A stretch of DNA of 64,000 nt from Acinetobacter lwoffii (GCF_019343495.1 NZ_CP072552.1:1-64000), one strand, 5' to 3'; positions 1-7,953 are shown, numbered from the stretch's first letter. Notes: generated by a model from the sequence alone, not told the origin. Program-made: numbers and translations.

Positions 1-1478
1 ATTCACCAATTAAAATGTCTATGCGATAAACCATTTAAAATGTCCTGTTTTTAACTACAAGAGTCAAGCACAGGATTTAAATTTCTTTGTTCAATAATTG
101 CTTTCTGAGCTTTACGACTCGGCATACTTTTCTTGGCACGGGAACGTTTATTCTGTTTTTCCAATGCTTCATGCTGTTGCTGGATATGTGCCAGGACTGA
201 ACCTAATCTTTTATTCTCAACCACTTCATTCTGCTGCAGTCCAGTCAGTTTATTGAAAATGCTGTAGTTAATCTTCCGTCCCTCATGCATGATAGCCACA
301 GTACCATCCGGATACTCTAGAAATGAAATGTATTGTCCAACTAATTTCTGGTTCAATTCAGTTGGTTCAAGCATATAAATACACTTGTCATAGGTAATGG
401 TCAGATTCTTGGTGACCTTACGCGGTTCCTGCCAGGTAAAAATATCATCCAGTTCAGCATCAGACTCTGTTAAAGGGCGATGTAAGTTTTTGGAATTTCT
501 CGCGCACTTGGCAAACTTCCGATTGAACTGCTCAATAAAGCAGGGCAGCCATGCATTTGCTTCGGCAATCGAATTAATACCCTCCAGGCGCATCTCCTTG
601 ATCAGACGGTCCTGAAGGGTTCTATTGGCACGTTCCACACGACCCTTAGCCTGGGATGAGTTAGCAAAGATAATATCAATGTTTAACTCATTCAGAATCC
701 GCCCAAATTGCGTGATCTGGCTGTCCTGGCTGGATTTCTGGTTGACTCTAAATACCGAATGTTTGTCGCTATAAAAGGCCAGAGGCTTGCCGTATTGTTC
801 AATGTAGGCTCGGGTTGAAAGCATATAGTCAAAGGTCGTTTCCGCCTCACAAAAGCGCAGATGCAACAGCTTTCCAGTGGCATCATCGATATAAACCAAT
901 AAGCAGCATTTGGCGGAACGGCCTTCAAACCAGTCATGATATGAGCCATCAATCTGGATCAGCTCACCGAAGCAATCACGGTTATAACGTGGCTGATATG
1001 GACGTTTCAGGCGCTTGGATCGAGGAATCCAGAGGTCATTGGCCGTCATCCAGCGCCGAACCGTTTCTACCGGGATATCCAGGGCAAACATGCTGCTGAG
1101 CTTCTCATGCACCAAGGTAGGCCCAAAGCCCAGCAGATGTTCAGAAATAATGGAAAGACATTTTGATTTTAACAAGTCATCATGGCGACGATGACCCGGT
1201 TGACCACGACTGGCATGTGCCAGACCTGAAACACCGTCTTGATTGAGCTTCTGCAATAACCGGGTAATTTGACGGGTGGAAAGATTCAGAATTTCTGCAG
1301 CACGGACTTGTGTAATACGTTGATCTCGAACGTCTTGCAGAACAGCAAGACGTTGTATTTCCTTGTCAGACATAGTGATCAGCATCTCAAGTTCATATCC
1401 AGTCCATGATGTTGATGCGCATCATAGACCAGACATTTTTATTGGTGAGAATACAGACACTTTAAATGGTTTCTAACA
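1..1478 (-). mobile_element. ISNCY/IS1202-type insertion sequence, copy 1 (left tip cut by the window edge)
   Basis: The right end is at 1478. Read inward, the terminal 24 bases begin TGTTAGAAACC and end with ATTTAAAGTGTCT. Bases 1-20 match the inner 20 of these, so only about 4 bases of the left end lie outside the window. Both ends carry a second inner copy of the AAATGTC-type repeat, as in the second copy at 6348-7829. The element ends 5 bp before the XerC half of the pdif site at 1484. Family assignment is from the transposase; no IS name is claimed. Confidence 0.8.
51..1385 (-). CDS. ISNCY/IS1202-type DDE transposase
   Basis: This 444-residue transposase catalyses cut and joining of its own element. 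The N-terminus (about residues 5-60) is a helix-turn-helix region that reads DQRITQVRAAEIL and STRQITRLLQ. The catalytic rve-like core follows: first Asp in IQIDGSYHDWFEG, second in FYSDKHSVFR, Glu in GRVERANRTLQDRL. The basic C-terminus (RSRAKKSMPSRKAQK) may bind DNA. It is intact and close to the family length. The product is clearly related to the transposase at 6397-7770, with long identical stretches but many substitutions, so the two arrived separately rather than by a recent local duplication. Confidence 0.9.
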   Translation of the reverse strand: MLITMSDKEIQRLAVLQDVRDQRITQVRAAEILNLSTRQITRLLQKLNQDGVSGLAHASRGQPGHRRHDDLLKSKCLSIISEHLLGFGPTLVHEKLSSMFALDIPVETVRRWMTANDLWIPRSKRLKRPYQPRYNRDCFGELIQIDGSYHDWFEGRSAKCCLLVYIDDATGKLLHLRFCEAETTFDYMLSTRAYIEQYGKPLAFYSDKHSVFRVNQKSSQDSQITQFGRILNELNIDIIFANSSQAKGRVERANRTLQDRLIKEMRLEGINSIAEANAWLPCFIEQFNRKFAKCARNSKNLHRPLTESDAELDDIFTWQEPRKVTKNLTITYDKCIYMLEPTELNQKLVGQYISFLEYPDGTVAIMHEGRKINYSIFNKLTGLQQNEVVENKRLGSVLAHIQQQHEALEKQNKRSRAKKSMPSRKAQKAIIEQRNLNPVLDSCS

Positions 1479-1483
1479 ACCGA

Positions 1484-1511
1484 ATTTCGTATATGAGATT
1501 TTATGTTAAAT
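1484..1511 (+). other. pdif site (XerC-spacer-XerD), spacer gagatt
   Basis: The XerC half is atttcgtatat (1484-1494), the spacer gagatt (1495-1500) and the XerD half ttatgttaaat (1501-1511). The XerC half ends in tat where other sites here have taa. Its spacer matches the reverse-oriented site at 50791-50818, the only other site with this spacer. Confidence 0.75.
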
Positions 1512-1740
1512 AGCCCCTCAATCAGGAGCTATTTTTTGAGGCCTAATATAAGTTTTATCCTATTAATTTTAAAAAATTTAATTGATTATCCAGTTCTATT
1601 TAACTTATGTTCGTTTTAAGCTTAGATCATAAATTCTTAATAGATTACTGAAATCTATCTTAATTAAAATTAATGGTAAAATAGAATAATAGATCAGAAA
1701 GATAGTTGTTCATGCTTGATTGTAATTTTAGGTAACGCTA

Positions 1741-2562
1741 ATGGGAAAGTTAGTGTATCCAAGTGATTGGATTACGAGAGCAACTGATTCAAGTCAAATT
1801 GAGAGAATTGAAGCATTCTTCTCAAAGCATGCTTATCAATCGCATCGTCATGATACTTTTGCAATTGGTCGCACACTTTCAGGGGTGCAAAGTTTTCATT
1901 ATCGAGGAGAGTTCAGACATAGTTTGCCCGGTATGACTATGGTGATTCATCCTGATGAAAAACATGATGGTGAGTCAGGTTCTGAAGATGGCTTTAGGTA
2001 TCGCATGCTGTATGTTGAACCAGCTCTGATTCAGAATATTATACAAGGTAAACCTTTACCATTTTTAGACAATGGAATTAGCCAAGATCCTCGGCTCTTT
2101 CAGGCAACCAATGTGCTTTTGCAGAATCTTGAATATCCCTTGGATATTCTGGAGGAAGAAGATGCCTTATATGATTTAGCGATGGCATTATGTGAAGTAT
2201 CTGGTCAGAACATATCGAATCAAAAAACTTATGACTATGTTTCGGCAGAACGAGCTCGAGAATATATCCATGCTACATTAGATCAAAATATTAGTCTTGA
2301 AGAATTAGAACAAAATATTGGGCGTGATCGATGGGGGCTCTCTCGAGACTTTCGTCTTTTATTTGGAACGAGCCCACATCGATACATGACGATGAGAAGG
2401 TTAGATATTGTGAAATCTTGTCTTTCCGCAGGAATGCCATTGATTGATGCAGCAATGACAGCGGGTTTCTTTGACCAAAGTCATATGACACGCCATTTTG
2501 TTAAGGCTTTTGGGATTACACCAGCGCGTTGGAAAGAAATAAGTCAACTAAAAAGCTCATGA
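1741..2562 (+). CDS. AraC-family transcriptional regulator
   Basis: 273 residues. An N-terminal cupin-like sensing domain (HRHDTFAIGRTLSG, then PGMTMVIHPDEKHDG) is followed by a C-terminal AraC double helix-turn-helix. The second helix-turn-helix includes DAAMTAGFFDQSHMTRHFVKAFGITPARW, which is typical of the family. It converges on the LysE-type exporter gene that ends 21 bp beyond its stop. AraC/LysE pairs of this sort usually have the regulator controlling the exporter, which is inferred here. The inducer is unknown. The long AT-rich leader (1512-1740) holds its promoter; no operator was recognised. Confidence 0.85.
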   Translation: MGKLVYPSDWITRATDSSQIERIEAFFSKHAYQSHRHDTFAIGRTLSGVQSFHYRGEFRHSLPGMTMVIHPDEKHDGESGSEDGFRYRMLYVEPALIQNIIQGKPLPFLDNGISQDPRLFQATNVLLQNLEYPLDILEEEDALYDLAMALCEVSGQNISNQKTYDYVSAERAREYIHATLDQNISLEELEQNIGRDRWGLSRDFRLLFGTSPHRYMTMRRLDIVKSCLSAGMPLIDAAMTAGFFDQSHMTRHFVKAFGITPARWKEISQLKSS

Positions 2563-2583
2563 TTGTTAGAATGACAATTACTT

Positions 2584-3189
2584 TTAAACAATATTTATTC
2601 CCTTTATAAAATCAAAAAACATAAACAGACCAGAGATAATCAGAGCAACGCCCATAATGCGGTTTAAGAGATTAAATATGGATGGTTCTTTAATTTTATG
2701 ACCGATAATCACACCTGCAATTGAATAAACAAACGGTGCGGCCGCAGCCCCAATCGAAATGAGCGTGGAAACAATAGCAATCATATATCCTGTAATATGT
2801 GCTGCTGGATACATGACGGTTGTCACAGGAAGAATGACTAAAATACCTTTAGGATTTAAAAGTTGTATCCAAAATCCATTCCAAAACGTTAGATTAGATG
2901 GGGAATTATCATTTTGTGATTCTGTACTTATATTTGAGGTGAGCATCTTAAATGCAAGATAGAAGGTATAAATCGCACCGACCAAAGCAATGTAATGCAA
3001 ATATTGATGAGGAATGACAGCCTCGCCCACATAACCAAAAATGATAAAGAGCAGTAGCATTGCCGCTCCGACACCGATAAAAAATAGTAAACTTTTTCTA
3101 AACTGCCCCGTAACACCAGCATTTAATCCCATGAAGTTCACAGGACCAGGGCTGTACATCACGCTTAAGGTATACAGAAAAATTTCCAT
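2584..3189 (-). CDS. LysE/RhtB-family amino-acid exporter
   Basis: 201 residues, with about six hydrophobic segments. The N-terminal signature SPGPVNFMGLNAGVTGQ and the central LLNPKGILVILPV are typical LysE/RhtB motifs (SPGP and NPK). The protein is an inner-membrane exporter of amino acids or related small amines; its substrate cannot be read from the sequence. It is convergent with the AraC-family gene and divergent from the DUF2000 gene at 3392. These three genes plausibly form one transferred unit between pdif-bounded segments. Confidence 0.85.
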   Translation of the reverse strand: MEIFLYTLSVMYSPGPVNFMGLNAGVTGQFRKSLLFFIGVGAAMLLLFIIFGYVGEAVIPHQYLHYIALVGAIYTFYLAFKMLTSNISTESQNDNSPSNLTFWNGFWIQLLNPKGILVILPVTTVMYPAAHITGYMIAIVSTLISIGAAAAPFVYSIAGVIIGHKIKEPSIFNLLNRIMGVALIISGLFMFFDFIKGINIV

Positions 3190-3391
3190 AACTTTGACTC
3201 AATATAATCTACATGGGTTTGAATGAGCCAAGCTTAGTGATCGGATCTTTATCTGTATTGTACGTTTGTGTTGTGAACTAATGGCATCGCGCAATATGCT
3301 GATTAGCATTTAAAATCTCGCACAAATGTACAAGACAAAATAAGCATCATTCAAAGATCATGTCTTTTAACTAAATGAATTAGGGTATGAC

Positions 3392-3763
3392 ATGTTTGAT
3401 ACTAAAATTGCGTTGATCGTTCGTGATGATCTTGCGATTTGGCAGCGCTTAAATGTAGTGGCATTTTTATCCAGTGGTATTACGGCATCCGCACCAGATG
3501 TTCTGGGAAAACCATACATTGATTCAAATGGAGTTCAATATGGCATCATGCTTGGACAACCAATGATGGTGTATGAAGGAAATTTGGAAACTCTTCAAAT
3601 AGCTCACCAAAAAGCCATTGAACAAGAATTGACGATTATTCCATACGTACATGCTATGTTTTCAACAGGTAATGATGAGGCAAATAGACAAGTTTTCCTT
3701 GCCGAAGATGCAAATGATTTAAACCTAGTTGGCCTTGGCCTTAGAGGGCCTAAAAAGCCGTAG
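3392..3763 (+). CDS. DUF2000-family protein
   Basis: 123 residues. It has the DUF2000 pattern: an N-terminal KIALIVRDDLAIWQRLNVVAFLSSGI, a central GVQYGIMLGQPMMVYEG, and a C-terminal LVGLGLRGPKK. No signal peptide or membrane segment is seen, so it is probably cytosolic. The biochemical function is unknown. It is transcribed away from the LysE gene. DUF2000 genes are often found with AraC/LysE pairs, so a role in the same response is possible but unproven. Confidence 0.8.
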   Translation: MFDTKIALIVRDDLAIWQRLNVVAFLSSGITASAPDVLGKPYIDSNGVQYGIMLGQPMMVYEGNLETLQIAHQKAIEQELTIIPYVHAMFSTGNDEANRQVFLAEDANDLNLVGLGLRGPKKP

Positions 3764-3824
3764 ATAAAGCTATTAAGCGTTTATCCTTGCACAAGTAACA
3801 TTGGTGTTTGAGTAGAACATAAAT

Positions 3825-3853
3825 AAAAATGGGAGCTTATAGCTCCCATTTTT
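3825..3853. terminator. Bidirectional intrinsic terminator between DUF2000 and the higBA-like pair
   Basis: A 13-bp perfect inverted repeat (aaaaatgggagct / agctcccattttt) with a 3-base loop and flanking A and T runs. It lies between two convergent genes. The hairpin at 5733-5761 has nearly the same arms. Confidence 0.8.
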
Positions 3854-3857
3854 ATCG

Positions 3858-4160
3858 TTATACATTGAATCCTATATGTTTTCCTGTCGGAAGCTCTACA
3901 TCAATACGGAGCTTTCCACCCATCGCTTCAACATACTTTTTCATGGTTGAAATCTTAAGATCATTGCCACGATTTTCTATTGCTGAAAGCGATGGCTGTT
4001 TTATTCCCAAAGTTTCAGCAAGTTCTTTTTGAGAAATTTCTAGTTCTTCACGAATAAGATGAAGCTGATTTTCTAGCAGTAATTCATCTGCCATTTTTTG
4101 AATACGGGCTTGGCTCTCTGGAGAGCGGCTAGCTAACAATTCTTGCAGAGTCTTAGCCAT
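3858..4160 (-). CDS. HigA-like XRE antitoxin
   Basis: 100 residues. The central Cro/C1-type helix-turn-helix reads ISQKELAETLGIKQPSLSAIE at about residues 43-63. It is followed by KISTMKKYVEAMGGKLRIDVELP, a common ending of HigA/XRE antitoxins. It overlaps the upstream toxin gene by 8 bp, so the order is toxin first as in higBA. It probably neutralises the toxin and represses the pair through the palindrome at 4519-4544. A lone regulator is unlikely given the overlap. Confidence 0.85.
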   Translation of the reverse strand: MAKTLQELLASRSPESQARIQKMADELLLENQLHLIREELEISQKELAETLGIKQPSLSAIENRGNDLKISTMKKYVEAMGGKLRIDVELPTGKHIGFNV

Positions 4161-4509
4161 TAGATTGTTCTCCTAATGTTGAGAGATGAAGTTCATATTG
4201 TTGGTCTGCAATTGCCAGCATCTCTGTATAGAATCGTTTTTTACCGCCTTTATCAGCAATACATAGAACAATAGCCTGTCGTAATGGATCAAATGCGAAG
4301 AAAGCTCTCAGTGGTTTACCTCGATGTTGAACACGAAGCTCTTTCATGTTGGTAAATTTAGAGTCATAGACAGTATCTACTAAAGGGCGGCCTAAACTTG
4401 GTCCTTGCTGCTGTAGAACAACCAGGGCAGCCAGAACCTTCTCTTGTGTTGATTCGTCTTGCTGTTCAAGCCACTGATTAAATAGATCTGTCGTAATGAC
4501 TGTCCACAT
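4153..4509 (-). CDS. RelE/HigB-type toxin
   Basis: 118 residues. It matches the phage-derived Gp49-like/HigB branch of the RelE superfamily: an N-terminal WTVITTDLFNQWLEQQ, a central GRPLVDTV...NMKELRVQHRGKPLRAFFAFDPLRQAIVL, and ADKGGKKRFYTEML near the C-terminus. The predicted role is ribosome-dependent mRNA cleavage, which would help retain the plasmid. It is the first gene of the pair, overlapping the antitoxin by 8 bp, with an operator-like palindrome directly upstream. Confidence 0.85.
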   Translation of the reverse strand: MWTVITTDLFNQWLEQQDESTQEKVLAALVVLQQQGPSLGRPLVDTVYDSKFTNMKELRVQHRGKPLRAFFAFDPLRQAIVLCIADKGGKKRFYTEMLAIADQQYELHLSTLGEQSNG

Positions 4510-4518
4510 ACCACAACC

Positions 4519-4544
4519 AAAATATAGATTATAGTCTATATTTT
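4519..4544. promoter_or_regulatory. Operator-like palindrome upstream of the higBA-like pair
   Basis: A perfect 10-bp inverted repeat, aaaatataga-N6-tctatatttt, starting 9 bp upstream of the toxin start. TA antitoxins usually bind such sites to autoregulate; binding here is inferred. Confidence 0.6.
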
Positions 4545-4587
4545 AGGAGCATAATGCTTGTTTTGCAAATGAGAAATGATAGGCAAT

Positions 4588-4618
4588 AAAAAACCCCGGC
4601 ATCCTGCCGGGGTTTTTC
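4588..4618 (+). terminator. Intrinsic terminator hairpin
   Basis: The arms aaccccggca / tgccggggtt (4592-4601, 4605-4614) with a short loop are followed by a T run. It is GC-rich compared with its surroundings. The gene it served is not recognisable, so it may be left over from an earlier arrangement. Confidence 0.7.
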
Positions 4619-4619
4619 G

Positions 4620-5021
4620 TATGGGTTCGCTCGGTATAACTCCTGTCATACCTTACAGTCCTTGTGCGTATCGTTGTTCTTATTATTGTGTAGAACTTCC
4701 TGTTCCTGATGAATCCATCATAGAAAAATTTCAGGCACCTGGACAGCCGCAAAGGGCCGGAATTATTGTGAGCATATGCGTACAAGACCGGCTAAAAACT
4801 GTCCCAGGTTTATCCGCAGAAATTGGGGATAATTTCATATCCTGGAAGCTTGATAACGAGGAAAAAATGCCAAAATTGAGCGTTTTTTAGTCGATTCTAT
4901 TGGCTAAACATTACAAATTTGCTTAAAAAACACACGAGTTGTTAAGTCGTGCGTTTTTTGATCTTTTTGATTTTGTGTTTTTAAGCTTAAGTATTTGATA
5001 AATAATGGCTTTTAAAAATGC
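4620..5021. other. Gene-poor stretch, no supported gene
   Basis: An open frame crosses 4576-4890, but it begins inside the terminator at 4588 and resembles no family I recognise, so it is not called. A terminator-like hairpin (arms around cacga / tcgtg inside A and T runs) lies near 4926-4960. The pdif site at 5022 marks the right edge. Confidence 0.5.
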
Positions 5022-5049
5022 ATTTCGTATAACGACCATTATGTTAAAT
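5022..5049 (+). other. pdif site (C/D orientation), spacer cgacca
   Basis: The XerC half is atttcgtataa, the spacer cgacca and the XerD half ttatgttaaat. It forms the left edge of the module holding the copper-storage-like gene; the right edge is the inverted site at 5704. Confidence 0.9.
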
Positions 5050-5301
5050 AGAGGGAAAATCTATTTTTAAAGTGATAAAATTATTGCAGTTATTTTAAGA
5101 ATAGCTGCTTTTGATACTTGATCATCTATCCTAATTAAAAACTGTTTTTTAATAATTTGGAATATAAATAAGATTTAGTTAAAATTAACATTATTCATAT
5201 AAATTAACATTATGTATTACATTTACTAATAATTTAAAATAATTAGTAGAAAAAAATTATGTTTTAATTATTTCTTTGATTATATAAGTTGAGAGTAAAA
5301 A

Positions 5302-5631
5302 ATGATTAATACGGAATTTTCAAAGTGTATTTCTGCATGTACAAACTGTTCACTTATTTGTACTGAATGTGCAACTTCTTGTTTAAAAGAAAAAGATTTA
5401 GAGATGATGCGTGAATGTATTCAACGTTGTCTAGAATGTGCAGATATTTGTCAGTTATGTGTGCGTATGCAACAACATAACTCACCTTTCCTCAAAGAGA
5501 TTTGTGAGCTTTGTGCTAAGATCTGTGAATATTGTGCGGAAGAGTGTGAAAAACATTCACATGATCATTGTAAAAAATGTGCTGAGGCTTGCCGTCAGTG
5601 TGCAGAAGAATGTCGAAAAATTGCCATGTAA
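5302..5631 (+). CDS. Four-helix-bundle copper-storage-like protein (Csp/DUF326)
   Basis: 109 residues with 21 cysteines, mostly in CxxC or CxxxC spacing along predicted helices (for example CTNCSLICTEC, ICELCAKICEYCAEEC, HCKKCAEACRQCAEEC). In Csp proteins, Cys residues lining a four-helix bundle bind many Cu(I) ions. There is no signal peptide, so it resembles cytosolic Csp3 rather than exported Csp1. It is the only gene of a pdif-bounded module, has its own long AT-rich leader and terminator, and probably buffers cytosolic copper beside the efflux genes. No CopR-like box was seen upstream. Confidence 0.85.
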   Translation: MINTEFSKCISACTNCSLICTECATSCLKEKDLEMMRECIQRCLECADICQLCVRMQQHNSPFLKEICELCAKICEYCAEECEKHSHDHCKKCAEACRQCAEECRKIAM

Positions 5632-5656
5632 AATACTTCAATAATGTTAATTATAT

Positions 5657-5699
5657 GGCTCTAGACTAACATAATCATTCTGCTAGTCTAGAGCCTTTC
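5657..5699 (+). terminator. Intrinsic terminator after the Csp-like gene
   Basis: A perfect 12-bp stem, ggctctagacta (5657-5668) / tagtctagagcc (5684-5695), about 25 bp after the stop codon and followed by a short T run. It ends just before the pdif site. Confidence 0.75.
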
Positions 5700-5703
5700 C
5701 TAA

Positions 5704-5731
5704 AATTAACATAATACACCTTATACGAAGC
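5704..5731 (-). other. pdif site (D/C orientation), spacer ggtgta
   Basis: Read on the minus strand: XerC half gcttcgtataa, spacer ggtgta, XerD half ttatgttaatt. It has the same orientation and spacer as the site at 11574, so the two could recombine and excise the DNA between them. Confidence 0.9.
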
Positions 5732-5732
5732 C

Positions 5733-5761
5733 AAAAATGGGAGCTTTAAGCTCCCATTTTT
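5733..5761. terminator. Terminator at the end of the relBE-like pair
   Basis: A 14-bp inverted repeat, aaaaatgggagctt / aagctcccattttt. It overlaps the toxin stop codon by two bases and has nearly the same arms as the hairpin at 3825-3853 that ends the other TA pair. Confidence 0.75.
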
Positions 5762-6011
5762 AGTCTTTAATTCGCTTTTTCGCTTCGTCATAAACTATGC
5801 TATCAGCTCGTTTTCCGACGGTAATGAGCAGGATAACTACCTGATCATATTTAACTTGATAGACAAGTCGGACACCAGCTTTTAATAATTTGATTTTATA
5901 GCAACCTGCAAGATCGCCTCTAAGCATATTCTTTGGAATATGTGGCTGCTCTATGACTTTGGCTAGTTTCTTTTTAAATTGATCTCGTATAGCAACAGGG
6001 AGTTTTCCCAT
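5760..6011 (-). CDS. RelE/ParE-superfamily toxin
   Basis: 83 residues. The RelE-type pattern is visible: an N-terminal AIRDQFKKKLAKV helix, then LRGDLAGCYKIKLLKAGVRLVYQV and VVILLITVGKRADSIVYDEAKKR. This matches mRNA-cleaving RelE/YafQ-like toxins. It lies 30 bp downstream of the antitoxin gene, in the usual relBE order, within a pdif-bounded module. It probably stabilises the plasmid. RelE and ParE proteins look alike at this level, so the target (mRNA or gyrase) is inferred. Confidence 0.85.
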   Translation of the reverse strand: MGKLPVAIRDQFKKKLAKVIEQPHIPKNMLRGDLAGCYKIKLLKAGVRLVYQVKYDQVVILLITVGKRADSIVYDEAKKRIKD

Positions 6012-6041
6012 TCTGCTGTAAAGTCCTTGTGACGTAAAAGC

Positions 6042-6287
6042 TTATAAGTCATCTAATGTGACTTCCTCAAACATCTCTTTAGGATCATTAATGCGCTTAC
6101 GGACAAGAGCTAATAATTCTTCATCTTCTTCCGAAAGCAAAGCTTTTTTGACAGGCAGTTTCCCAGTCGTAGCAACATACTCAAGAATACTAGTGAAGAA
6201 ATCAGTAGGTGCAATACCTTGCTCTTTAAGGATTGAATAAGATTTTTCTTTAAGGGCTTCATCGATCCTGAAGTTAACAGTAGCCAT
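6042..6287 (-). CDS. RelB/DinJ-family antitoxin
   Basis: About 81 residues from the preferred ATG at 6287, which has gggaa at a suitable distance; the longer frame begins with TTG at 6299. The N-terminus MATVNFRIDEALKEKSYSIL is the ribbon-helix-helix domain of the DinJ/RelB family. The acidic C-terminus (EEDEELLALV...EMFEEVTLDDL) would wrap the toxin. It probably represses its own promoter through the palindrome at 6321-6343. An insertion sequence lies directly upstream, but the palindrome is intact. Confidence 0.85.
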   Translation of the reverse strand: MATVNFRIDEALKEKSYSILKEQGIAPTDFFTSILEYVATTGKLPVKKALLSEEDEELLALVRKRINDPKEMFEEVTLDDL

Positions 6288-6320
6288 CATATTTCCCAAG
6301 TATTTAATGTACTAGGAATA

Positions 6321-6343
6321 TTGTAATGCAAATTGCATTACAA
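6321..6343. promoter_or_regulatory. Operator-like palindrome of the relBE-like pair
   Basis: A 9-bp inverted repeat, ttgtaatgc-N5-gcattacaa, about 34 bp upstream of the antitoxin start. It is probably the RelB binding site overlapping the promoter. The ISNCY element begins only 4 bp beyond it, so the operator survived the insertion but upstream DNA was replaced. Confidence 0.6.
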
Positions 6344-6347
6344 GTCG

Positions 6348-7829
6348 TGTTATTCCCAAGTAGAAATGTCCTACCTAATAACCAAATAGAAATGTCCTAT
6401 ATGGACATTTCCAAGTCAAGCACAGGATTCAGATTTCGTTGTTGAATTGCTGTTTTCTGTGCACGTCTGCTTGGCATCTTTTGAGAACGATTACGTTTGT
6501 TTTGCTGTTCCAGTTCTTCATGCTGTTGTTGAATATGCAGCAATACAGAACTTAAACGTTTATTCTCAACAATCTCTCGCTGGTTAAGCTGACTTAATTT
6601 ATCGAAGATGCTGTAATTGATCTTCCGTCCTTCATGCATGATCGCTACAGTACCATCCGGATATTCTAGAAACTCAAGATATTTACCGATCAGCTTCTGA
6701 TTTTCTTGGATATTATCCAGAATATATACACATTTATCATAAGTAATGGTCAGGCTATTGGTGACTCTGCGGGGTTCACGCCAAGTAAAAATATCATCTA
6801 ATTCTTCAGCTGTTTCAGTGACAGTCCGGTGGAGATCCTTAGGATTAAAGGCCATCTTGGCAAATTTACGATTAAATTGCTCAATAAAGCAGGGCAGCCA
6901 GGCATTGGCATCTGCAATCGAACTGATAGCTTCTAAGCGCATCTCCTTAATCAGACGATCCTGAAGCGTTCTATTGGCTCGTTCTACACGTCCTTTGGCC
7001 TGTGGTGAATTGGCGAAGATGATATCGATATTGAGCGTACTGAGTACTCGCCCAAATTGGGTAATCTTGGTGTCTTTCTTGCTGCTTTGATTTACCCTAA
7101 AGACTGAATGTTTGTCGCTGTAAAACGCTAAGGGCTTACCGTGCTGTTCAACATACAAACGTGTCGAAATCATATAGTCAAAGGTTGATTCTGACTCACA
7201 GAAGCGTAAATGCTGTAATTTGCCTGTGGCATCATCAATAAACACCAGCAGACAGCATTTAGCAGCACGCCCTTCGAACCAGTCATGGTGAGAGCCATCA
7301 ATCTGGATCAGTTCACCATAGCAATCCCGGTTATATCGAGGCTGATATGGGCGTTTCAGGCGCTTGGCGCGAGGAATCCACAAGTCGGCTGCAATCATCC
7401 AAGAACGCAGGGTTTCTACTGAAAGATCGAATCCATGTACGGTGGTGAGCTTTTCATGCGCTAAAGTGGGTCCGAAACCATGGAGTTGGTCAGAAACAAT
7501 ATTGAGGCACTTGAGTCTGAGTTCTTCAGGAAGTTTGGAATTGCTGGTTTGGCCACGACCGGCATGGGCTAATGCAGCTGGACCTTGAGCTTTGTATTTC
7601 TGCAGTAAGCGTCTGATCTGACGTTCTGAGATATGAAGTAGCTGAGCAGCCTGGGATTGAGTTATGCGTTGATCGCAGATTTCCTGCAAGACCGACAATC
7701 GTTTAAGTTCTTTATCCGACATAGACACCAACATATCAAACCGTCCGCTTCGATAATCGCAAAAGCGCATATTCTAAAAGCGGACATTTTTACTTTGGAG
7801 AAACCGGACATTTCTATTTTGGAGTTACA
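6348..7829 (-). mobile_element. ISNCY/IS1202-type insertion sequence, copy 2 (complete)
   Basis: 1482 bp. The ends match at 20 of the outermost 24 bases, beginning TGT and ending TAGAAATGTCC, and each has an inner repeat of the same motif. It is flanked by a 5-bp direct repeat, agtcg, at 6343-6347 and 7830-7834. The right copy of this repeat abuts the XerC half of the pdif site at 7835. The element carries a single transposase gene. Confidence 0.88.
6397..7770 (-). CDS. ISNCY/IS1202-type DDE transposase
   Basis: 457 residues in the full frame; the start that matches copy 1 is probably the Met in MLVSMSDKELKR or MSDKELKR, a little downstream. The N-terminal helix-turn-helix (QRITQSQAAQLL, SERQIRRLLQ) and the catalytic residues (IQIDGSHHDWFEG, FYSDKHSVFR, GRVERANRTLQDRL) are intact. 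It is related to the transposase at 51-1385 but differs at many positions, including the C-terminal tail. It appears functional and lies within a complete element with a target-site repeat. Confidence 0.9.
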   Translation of the reverse strand: MRFCDYRSGRFDMLVSMSDKELKRLSVLQEICDQRITQSQAAQLLHISERQIRRLLQKYKAQGPAALAHAGRGQTSNSKLPEELRLKCLNIVSDQLHGFGPTLAHEKLTTVHGFDLSVETLRSWMIAADLWIPRAKRLKRPYQPRYNRDCYGELIQIDGSHHDWFEGRAAKCCLLVFIDDATGKLQHLRFCESESTFDYMISTRLYVEQHGKPLAFYSDKHSVFRVNQSSKKDTKITQFGRVLSTLNIDIIFANSPQAKGRVERANRTLQDRLIKEMRLEAISSIADANAWLPCFIEQFNRKFAKMAFNPKDLHRTVTETAEELDDIFTWREPRRVTNSLTITYDKCVYILDNIQENQKLIGKYLEFLEYPDGTVAIMHEGRKINYSIFDKLSQLNQREIVENKRLSSVLLHIQQQHEELEQQNKRNRSQKMPSRRAQKTAIQQRNLNPVLDLEMSI

Positions 7830-7834
7830 AGTCG

Positions 7835-7862
7835 ACTTCGCATAACAGCCATTATGTTAAAT
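7835..7862 (+). other. pdif site (C/D orientation), spacer cagcca
   Basis: The XerC half is acttcgcataa, the spacer cagcca and the XerD half ttatgttaaat. It forms the left edge of the copA-copB module, whose right edge is the inverted site at 11574. Its spacer matches those at 48720 and 49299. Confidence 0.9.
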
Positions 7863-7953
7863 GGAAGGAAGCAAAATAAGTTAACATTTTGCTTCCGGCC
7901 ACATTAAGCTAGAGTTTTATTTAAATAAAGCTATTTAGTAATCATTAAATTAA

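Noticed and set aside
4576-4890. Open frame of 104 codons in the gap before the pdif site at 5022
   Set aside because: It begins inside a terminator hairpin, has no ribosome site and resembles no family. The composition looks like non-coding DNA.
5641-5670. Extra XerD-like sequence (aatgttaatt) near the Csp terminator
   Set aside because: There is no matching XerC half at the correct 6-bp spacing. The true site is at 5704.
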